This document shows, one piece after another, positions 1 through 4,263 of a stretch of 5,243 nucleotides of DNA. The DNA is taken from NCBI GenBank assembly GCA_002450255.1, contig DJYW01000158.1, forward strand, positions 58,986 to 64,228. Direction: 5' to 3'. Both the position numbers and the translations under genes were made by a program. Each line of letters begins with the position of its first letter. The stretch's first letter is position 1. Under the pieces are notes generated by a model. It was not told the DNA's origin. It was given only the letters and a program-made list of their open reading frames with translations, and made no database searches. The stretch is from Gammaproteobacteria bacterium UBA6968 (GTDB lineage: Bacteria > Pseudomonadota > Gammaproteobacteria > Pseudomonadales > Azotimanducaceae).

Positions 1-44
1 GTCTTTCGTAAGTCTCTCGTAAGTCTCTCGTAAGTCTCTCGTAG
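1..44. repeat. 11-bp tandem repeat, four units, at the left edge
   Basis: Four consecutive 11-bp units are visible: GTCTTTCGTAA (1-11), GTCTCTCGTAA (12-22), GTCTCTCGTAA (23-33) and GTCTCTCGTAG (34-44). A fifth partial match, GTCTAA, follows. Units 2 and 3 are identical and units 1 and 4 each differ by one base. The array touches the window edge, so its true length is unknown. It lies about 140 bp downstream of the RNase J stop. Read on the minus strand, the repeat has no stop codon in any of the three frames. Its function is unknown. It could be a simple slippage repeat, a protein-binding array with one site per helical turn, or part of a coding region entering from the left. Confidence 0.88.
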
Positions 45-180
45 GTCTAATGCAGGGCGTTTGTTCGGCTATTGTCGAACTCGCCGCTTTCTCAACACGA
101 CATTCGCCCGCTAGAAAATCGTCGGCGGAAGCTACTCGGCTGTTACGCGCAGCGCATCGTCGGTCAGTCAGCTCGCCGAA
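45..180. other. RNase J downstream region, no supported gene
   Basis: I see no gene with a start codon and ribosome-binding site here and no clear intrinsic terminator for the minus-strand RNase J gene. The RNase J reading frame stays open after its TAA stop (181-183) through this whole stretch and on through the 11-bp repeat to position 1. The translated extension resembles no part of the RNase J family that I recognise. Confidence 0.5.
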
Positions 181-1560
181 TTAGGACGTACTTGGCGACC
201 AACTTATCGCCTTGAAACCACCATTCGGTTGTACCACCCAACGCCCCGCTGCGACCGCGCCGCGATAGACGCTTGGGGTTGGCGCTATACGGAACAAATC
301 GCCATTGCTACCCACCATCGACCTCGGAACCCCGGACTCCTTCGCAATCGCTGCATTGGCATCCATATGCGCTGCTTCGCCATGTACGGGAATCGCAATT
401 TGCGGCTGCAGCCAGCGATATAGACTGTGCAACTCGTCCTGACACGGATGTCCGCTCGCATGCAGGGCCTGGGTTGTCTCATCCGCATGCACCACGCCGA
501 TGCCCGAGCGCTCCAGGCCCCGCAACACCCTCGCAACACCCGCCTCGTTACCCGGAATCGTTTTCGCACTAAAAATCACTTTATCACCGGCCTCTAACTC
601 CAGGTCGGGATGCCGGCCGCGAGCCAGACGCTGCAACGCGGCACGCGGCTCACCCTGGCTGCCAGTTGCAATAATCATAACGTCGGCTGGCGGCAAGTAA
701 CCCAAATCATGCGTCGGCACCGGGTCAAAGTTTGCGTCTAAGTAACCGCAGGCTTTAGCGCTGCGAATCATCTCGTGCAGCGACCGCCCAAGGACACCGA
801 TATAGCGCCCCGTTTTGTTGGCAATATCGCCCAAAGTTTGTAGCCGCGCTAAATTGCTCGCAAAGCAAGCAACTACCACCCGGCCGCTGGTCGCCTCTAC
901 TTCCGCCAGCAGGCCGTCATACAAATCCGCCTCGGAACGCGACCAGCCCGGTGTTAGCGCATTGGTCGAATCGCAGACCACGGCATCCGGCGGCAACTTA
1001 CCTAACTGTTGCCATACGCGGTCTCGGAAAGGCTCGCCCACAACTGGCTGATGGTCCATTTTCCAATCTGCAGTATGCAGAACACGTCCGGCAGACGTTT
1101 CGATTAGGAGTGCGCTGGTTTCCACTGTGGAATGCGTAATCGGTAGCCATTCAATCTGAAAACCACCCAGCACCAAGGAGGCCCGTGGCTCGACGACATG
1201 CACCGGCGCGGCACACCCTTCACGCCGCAGCTTGGCTTCTAAAACGTGCGCGGTAAACGCGGTGGCATAGATCGGGCAATCAAACTGCCGCCAAAGGTAA
1301 TGAATAGCACCAATGTGATCCTGGTGAACATGTGTCGCTATCAGCCCAAGCAGGTCCTCCGATCGATCTGCAATAAAAGATGGATCCGGCAGATGAACTT
1401 CGTTATCGCCGTTAGGACGCTCGCCTTCTGGCGTTTCAAATGTCACCCCGCAATCCACCATTAACCATTTACCAGCATGGCCATATAGATTTAGATTCAT
1501 GCCAATTTCGCCACATCCACCTAACGGTAAAAACCACAGATCAGCACCGGTTGGGGTCAT
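181..1560 (-). CDS. rnj: Ribonuclease J-type metallo-beta-lactamase nuclease, short form
   Basis: This 459-residue protein matches the metallo-beta-lactamase/beta-CASP ribonuclease J family, zinc-dependent cytoplasmic enzymes that combine 5'-3' exoribonuclease and endonuclease activity in RNA decay and maturation. The visible metal-site set is complete: HxHxDH at H77, H79, D81 and H82, then H143, D165 and H393. Family signatures include GGCGEIGMN (14-22), CDSTNA (196-201), TGSQGEPRAAL (299-309), SAKTIPGNE (331-339), HASGH (367-371) and PVHGE (391-395). Family members are usually about 550 residues. This one stops soon after the beta-CASP/lactamase core and lacks the roughly 100-residue C-terminal domain. 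The motif after H143 reads STVETS where alphaproteobacterial members usually have SIPES. The ATG start is supported by GAAGGA at 1570-1575 (minus strand), nine bases upstream. The wording of the motifs is closest to alphaproteobacterial RNase J as I know it. The family call is secure, but the exact activity of a short form is inferred. Confidence 0.92.
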   Translation of the reverse strand: MTPTGADLWFLPLGGCGEIGMNLNLYGHAGKWLMVDCGVTFETPEGERPNGDNEVHLPDPSFIADRSEDLLGLIATHVHQDHIGAIHYLWRQFDCPIYATAFTAHVLEAKLRREGCAAPVHVVEPRASLVLGGFQIEWLPITHSTVETSALLIETSAGRVLHTADWKMDHQPVVGEPFRDRVWQQLGKLPPDAVVCDSTNALTPGWSRSEADLYDGLLAEVEATSGRVVVACFASNLARLQTLGDIANKTGRYIGVLGRSLHEMIRSAKACGYLDANFDPVPTHDLGYLPPADVMIIATGSQGEPRAALQRLARGRHPDLELEAGDKVIFSAKTIPGNEAGVARVLRGLERSGIGVVHADETTQALHASGHPCQDELHSLYRWLQPQIAIPVHGEAAHMDANAAIAKESGVPRSMVGSNGDLFRIAPTPSVYRGAVAAGRWVVQPNGGFKAISWSPSTS

Positions 1561-1644
1561 AAGACAGCGTCCTTCGAAATTTGAGGTAATGCGAGCGTGT
1601 CACGAGAGAGCCGGGCAGCTTACGTCGCGGTGTGTTCTGCGCCA

Positions 1645-1700
1645 GGCGTCGAGCCATCGATATTGAGTCCTAGATATTGAGTCATCGGCGTTCAGCCATA
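1645..1700. repeat. 14-bp-period imperfect tandem repeat, four units
   Basis: Four units start at 1645, 1659, 1673 and 1687: GGCGTCGAGCCATC, GATATTGAGTCCTA, GATATTGAGTCATC and GGCGTTCAGCCATA. The two middle units share a perfect 11-mer, GATATTGAGTC. The two outer units match each other at 11 of the first 13 bases. Six of 14 positions are identical in all four. The array lies 85-140 bp upstream of the RNase J start, where a promoter would be expected. It could be an operator array or a decayed slippage repeat. Confidence 0.55.
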
Positions 1701-1976
1701 TTAGGGCCTGACCGAGACATCCAGACAAAGACCAAGATTTCGGTTCGCACCCATAGGACAGACTGGCTTATCGACTTGCAACTGTCCAAAACCATCAGCG
1801 CTATGAACGAGCGGCATCATAAACTGTCGCCAGTAAAAATGCGCCGCTATCTGGCTGGCACTAAATCCATGATTGCGTAAAATTCGGTGCAGCTTGCCGC
1901 TAACGATCCATGCCAAAATCGGACTCTCGAAAACGAAAACAAAACGATCCGAAGAACCGGCGTTAAGACAGAGCAT
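1701..1976 (-). CDS. Doubtful 91-residue hypothetical protein
   Basis: This is an open frame with an ATG start that I do not recognise. In its favour, A is scarce at the third codon position, it has two tryptophans, and the middle (about residues 20-60) reads like ordinary protein, with a short hydrophobic stretch near residues 12-26. Against it, the start has only a weak GGGG (1986-1989) nine bases upstream, no family is evident, and the C-terminal third looks like random translation. It points the same way as the RNase J gene and ends 140 bp upstream of it, so the two could share a transcript. It may equally be a remnant of a decayed gene or a chance ORF. I list it because the 670-bp gap has no better candidate. 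Confidence 0.25.
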   Translation of the reverse strand: MLCLNAGSSDRFVFVFESPILAWIVSGKLHRILRNHGFSASQIAAHFYWRQFMMPLVHSADGFGQLQVDKPVCPMGANRNLGLCLDVSVRP

Positions 1977-2219
1977 GAGACGCAGCCCCGAAATGCGAAC
2001 CTAACCACCACCAAAGCGTCACGTTAAAGTCATCTAAACGGTTTACCTTAGGCTAATGATTTACAGAAACTGGTCGAATCCGCTGCGACTGCATTGAGGC
2101 AAGATACGACCACTGATTGCACTGGGTGGCATATGCAACGCCGTTATACCCAAGCGGCCGCCACCTGCCAACGTCGCAAAGCCAGCTCGCGATCCAGCCG
2201 CCGGTCGGGTCGTCTGCGC
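1977..2219. other. Intergenic region upstream of phoH, no supported gene
   Basis: This stretch probably holds the phoH promoter, but I cannot point to a convincing -35/-10 pair. The best AT-rich stretch is around 2024-2065, where TTAAAG, TTTACC and TAATGAT occur with poor spacing. The overlapping plus-strand frame that begins at a TTG near 2094 is rich in Arg and Ser, and its 3' end runs out of frame inside phoH, so I do not call it a gene. No tRNA or terminator is seen. Confidence 0.5.
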
Positions 2220-2226
2220 AAGGAGG
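2220..2226 (+). promoter_or_regulatory. Ribosome-binding site fixing the GTG start of phoH
   Basis: AAGGAGG is a near-perfect Shine-Dalgarno sequence four bases before GTG at 2231. An in-frame TAA at 2228-2230 immediately precedes the GTG, so translation in this frame cannot begin further upstream. There is no in-frame ATG before the Walker A motif. The spacing is shorter than usual. Confidence 0.85.
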
Positions 2227-2230
2227 TTAA

Positions 2231-2947
2231 GTGGGAAAACGTGCCACTAGAAGATCTGCTAACAACAAGTCACAAATTCACCAGATCAATCAACTTGCTC
2301 CGCCTTCACCTCATAACGGCACCCGCTACGTCAAAAATATACGTCCGAAAACGCCCACTCAAGGTATCTTAATTGATTCGTTAGAGCATGAAGGTATTAC
2401 GCTTGCCATTGGACCAGCTGGAACAGGCAAAACTTTCTTGGCGGTCGCGAAAGCCGTTGATGCGCTCGAGTCTTGCCGAGTCGACAAAATCATTTTATGT
2501 CGGCCAGCGGTGGACGCAGGCGAAACGCTCGGTTTTTTACCGGGCAATATCGACGCCAAGTTAGCGCCTTATCTGCGACCCATACACGATGCACTAGTCG
2601 ACAGACTCGGCGGCAAGCGCGTCAAAGCGTTAATGGCAGAAGGGATCATAGAGATCGCCCCCATCGCCTATCTGCGCGGACGCACATTCAACAACGCATT
2701 CGTGCTGGTTGATGAAGCCCAGAACTGCACGTACCCGCAGCTAAAAATGCTCGTAACTCGCTATGGCTGGCGCACCACAATGGTCTTAGCAGGCGACCCG
2801 CAACAAAGTGATTTACTGCCAGGCATATCAGGGCTTATGGAAATGGTCCACAGATTGCGCGATATGGGCCGCGTTAGCATCGTCGACTTTTGCGAACAGG
2901 ACGTAATACGTCACCCTCTAGTCGCCGACATGCTCGCTGTCTTGTAA
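2231..2947 (+). CDS. phoH: PhoH-family P-loop ATPase
   Basis: This 238-residue protein is a PhoH-family cytoplasmic nucleotide-binding ATPase. Family members have been linked to phosphate starvation and, in relatives, to RNA metabolism and ribosome maturation; the precise role is unsettled. Visible motifs in order: KTPTQ (40-44), Walker A GPAGTGKT (61-68), RPAVDAGETLGFLPG (91-105), APIAYLRGRTFNNA (143-156), Walker B VLVDEAQN (158-165), a sensor-like GDPQQSD (188-194) and RHPLV (227-231), whose arginine is a candidate catalytic finger. The basic N-terminal tail of about 35 residues is short. There is no PIN domain (as in PhoH2 proteins) and no long N-terminal domain as in the YbeZ branch, so the protein is close to a bare ATPase core, similar in plan to E. 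coli PhoH but shorter. The start is a GTG with a strong ribosome-binding site. It diverges from the RNase J gene and lies 503 bp before the opsin gene. No Pho box was recognised. Confidence 0.94.
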   Translation: MGKRATRRSANNKSQIHQINQLAPPSPHNGTRYVKNIRPKTPTQGILIDSLEHEGITLAIGPAGTGKTFLAVAKAVDALESCRVDKIILCRPAVDAGETLGFLPGNIDAKLAPYLRPIHDALVDRLGGKRVKALMAEGIIEIAPIAYLRGRTFNNAFVLVDEAQNCTYPQLKMLVTRYGWRTTMVLAGDPQQSDLLPGISGLMEMVHRLRDMGRVSIVDFCEQDVIRHPLVADMLAVL

Positions 2948-3357
2948 CGTCAGGTTCGCCAGCAAAGTTGGACAATGATCGATGCCTCGTCGTCACCGCG
3001 GAAGCATAGGCCCACCGTATTTCGTCGAATAAGGTAAAGTGTTGATCAAGCCAGTTCTTTACGCGGGCAAGGTTTTCGATCTTGTAAACCAAAAATTAAC
3101 ATGCATGCCCGACAACATTGCCGCCCGAATGGAAATGTCAGCATGTTCTACTCTTAATATCCTTTGACTTCCCCCAAAAGAGCATCTTTTTAGCTCAGAT
3201 CGATTAACTTCTTATCAGCTGTTTCTCACTCAGAATTCACGAGAACTTCATCGCTTAGTTCATACTGTCTGCTGCGGTACTCCGGAAATCTGGGGGGCCA
3301 TTTACATAACGAAATGCGGCGAGCATTCACTGTTTATCGGCAAGGCTGTTTCCTGAA
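2948..3357. other. Long gap between phoH and the opsin gene, no supported gene
   Basis: About 400 bp have no ORF that I can support on either strand. There is no clear intrinsic terminator for phoH. A weak AT-rich hairpin (AAAAGA, loop GCA, TCTTTT; 3176-3190) and a widely spaced 7-bp inverted repeat (AACATGC 3098-3104, GCATGTT 3141-3147) are present. TTGACT at 3164-3169 resembles a -35 box but has no good -10 partner at 16-18 bp. The opsin promoter most likely lies in this region, but I cannot place it. Confidence 0.5.
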
Positions 3358-3376
3358 GATTTACTAGGGGTAAATC
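3358..3376. promoter_or_regulatory. Perfect 7-bp palindrome in the opsin leader
   Basis: GATTTAC (3358-3364) and GTAAATC (3370-3376) form a perfect inverted repeat around the 5-base loop TAGGG, 74 bp before the opsin ATG. It could be an operator for a dimeric regulator or a weak RNA hairpin in the leader. Two further GGTAA words (3377-3381 and 3395-3399) follow it. Function is not shown by the sequence. Confidence 0.4.
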
Positions 3377-3434
3377 GGTAATAGGCATCTGCCTGGTAAC
3401 TTGAACGCGGGAGGATGTGACGCTGCGATTACTT

Positions 3435-3442
3435 AGAGAGGA
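3435..3442 (+). promoter_or_regulatory. Ribosome-binding site of the opsin gene
   Basis: AGAGAGGA ends eight bases before ATG at 3451. The frame has a TGA at 3418-3420 and no other start codon between it and the ATG, so the short N-terminus, without a signal peptide, is real unless there is a sequence error. Confidence 0.82.
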
Positions 3443-3450
3443 CTGCCTTT

Positions 3451-4134
3451 ATGTTAGACCCACAGGATTACGTCGGCGTATCATTCTGGATCATTTCTGC
3501 GGCTATGGTTGCCGCCACCTACTTTTTCACTGTTGAGCGCGACCGCGCTATAGGCAAGTGGAAAACTTCCCTTACCGTAGCTGCTATGGTTACGGGTATC
3601 GCTGCGATTCACTACTTCTATATGCGTGGTGTTTGGATTGAAACCAACTCCAGCCCAACCGTATTCCGATACGTTGACTGGTTGCTCACCGTTCCGCTCC
3701 AAATCGTAGAGTTTTATCTGATTCTTGCAGCGATTGCTGTCGTTAGAGCCGCTCTCTTCTGGAAGCTGCTGATCGCCTCTGTGGTAATGCTCGTCGGCGG
3801 CTACCTCGGTGAAGTCGGTGCAATGAACTACTGGATCGCGTTCATTATCGGCATGCTCGGATGGATCTACATCATCTATGAAATCTTTTTTGGTGAAGCA
3901 AGCCAGATCAACGCAAACGAGGGTACTGCAGCGAGTAAAACTGCGTTTAGCGCTTTACGGATCATCGTCACCTTCGGTTGGGCTATCTACCCGTTAGGCT
4001 ATATGGCCGGCGGCATGGGCTTGGGCCAAGGCGGCATTGAGACCTTGAACATCGTTTATAACCTTGCTGACTTTGTTAACAAGATCGCATTCGGTGCGGT
4101 TATCTGGGCAGCGGCTACCTCCTCTTCTGAGTAG
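3451..4134 (+). CDS. Proteorhodopsin, blue-tuned light-driven proton pump
   Basis: This 227-residue seven-helix microbial rhodopsin sits in the inner membrane, binds all-trans retinal and pumps protons outward on illumination. Approximate helices: 9-28, 40-60, 74-96, 101-121, 127-147, 164-187 and 196-222. Pump residues are all present (eBAC31A08 numbering in brackets): H54 (H75), R73 (R94), counterion and proton acceptor D76 (D97), proton donor E87 (E108), D207 (D227) and Schiff-base lysine K211 (K231). The helix-3 DTE pattern identifies an H+ pump, not a Na+ (NDQ) or Cl- type. The spectral-tuning residue is Q84 (position 105; codon CAA at 3700-3702), which predicts blue absorption near 490 nm. 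Unlike SAR86-type proteins there is no cleavable signal peptide: the protein starts MLDPQDYVG just before helix 1. It has a good ribosome-binding site, its own terminator 35 bp after the stop, and a pigment-precursor gene next. Identity is certain; blue tuning follows from established mutagenesis of this position. Confidence 0.98.
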   Translation: MLDPQDYVGVSFWIISAAMVAATYFFTVERDRAIGKWKTSLTVAAMVTGIAAIHYFYMRGVWIETNSSPTVFRYVDWLLTVPLQIVEFYLILAAIAVVRAALFWKLLIASVVMLVGGYLGEVGAMNYWIAFIIGMLGWIYIIYEIFFGEASQINANEGTAASKTAFSALRIIVTFGWAIYPLGYMAGGMGLGQGGIETLNIVYNLADFVNKIAFGAVIWAAATSSSE

Positions 4135-4169
4135 GCTCGCTCAGTCTAACGACTGCCAACTAAGCGATT

Positions 4170-4208
4170 CAGGGCGGCTCAGCCGCCCTGTCTCTCTCTT
4201 CTTTTGTT
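4170..4208 (+). terminator. Intrinsic terminator after the opsin gene
   Basis: A perfect 9-bp GC-rich stem, CAGGGCGGC (4170-4178) with GCCGCCCTG (4182-4190), closes a three-base loop (TCA). It is followed by a T-rich tract interrupted by C (4191-4208). This is a textbook Rho-independent terminator, although the T tract is mixed, so some readthrough into the downstream gene is plausible. Confidence 0.86.
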
Positions 4209-4231
4209 ACCAGGCGTATCGCGCTGGTAAC
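4206..4231. promoter_or_regulatory. 8-bp palindrome upstream of crtE
   Basis: GTTACCAG (4206-4213) and CTGGTAAC (4224-4231) form a perfect 8-bp inverted repeat with a 10-base spacer. An inner GCG/CGC pairing would extend the RNA hairpin past one bulged base. It overlaps the end of the terminator's T tract and lies 32 bp before the GTG start of the next gene. The right arm, CTGGTAAC, also occurs in the opsin leader (3393-3400). It could be an operator, an RNA-stabilising hairpin at the 5' end of a processed transcript, or an antiterminator element. Confidence 0.5.
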
Positions 4232-4250
4232 CCAGCCGCACGACCTGACG

Positions 4251-4260
4251 AGGGGAAGGA
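4251..4260 (+). promoter_or_regulatory. Ribosome-binding site fixing the GTG start of crtE
   Basis: AGGGGAAGGA lies just before GTG at 4264. AGGGG has eight bases of spacing and GAAGGA has three. An in-frame TGA at 4246-4248 rules out an upstream start, and the next in-frame ATG is internal (residue 47), after the GKR motif that the enzyme needs. Confidence 0.78.
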
Positions 4261-4263
4261 ACG

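Noticed and set aside
1..44. CRISPR array
   Set aside because: The 11-bp units are contiguous with no spacers and are far shorter than CRISPR repeats; no cas genes are present.
229..1464. Several plus-strand ORFs of 62-99 codons inside the RNase J gene
   Set aside because: They lie antisense to a well-supported gene, lack plausible ribosome-binding sites or family features, and are explained as shadow frames.
1677..1880. Plus-strand 67-codon frame opposite the doubtful minus-strand ORF
   Set aside because: TTG start, no ribosome-binding site, and composition that looks like the antisense of the other frame.
2066..2090. tRNA T-loop-like word (GGTCGAATCC)
   Set aside because: The flanking bases do not pair as a T stem, and no acceptor or anticodon arms are found around it.
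2094..2372. Plus-strand Arg/Ser-rich frame overlapping the start of phoH
   Set aside because: TTG start (or ATG at 2133) without a good ribosome-binding site. It runs 140 bp out of frame into phoH, and the Arg/Ser bias is typical of a shifted frame.
2874..3092. Minus-strand 72-codon frame across the phoH 3' end
   Set aside because: TTG is the only possible start, there is no ribosome-binding site, an in-frame stop lies two codons upstream, and the distal part is the antisense of phoH. A decayed remnant cannot be excluded.
3176..3191. AT-rich hairpin with T run as a phoH terminator
   Set aside because: The 6-bp A/T-dominated stem is too weak, and the T run is part of the stem. It is also about 230 bp past the phoH stop.
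3164..3192. Possible sigma-70 promoter (TTGACT with TTTTTA)
   Set aside because: The -35 box is good, but no hexamer at 16-18 bp spacing resembles TATAAT.
3411..3420. GGAGG directly followed by ATG TGA, or a GTG start at 3417, before the opsin gene
   Set aside because: The ATG is abutted by the Shine-Dalgarno and stops at once. The GTG frame is out of phase with the opsin and gives only a short basic peptide.
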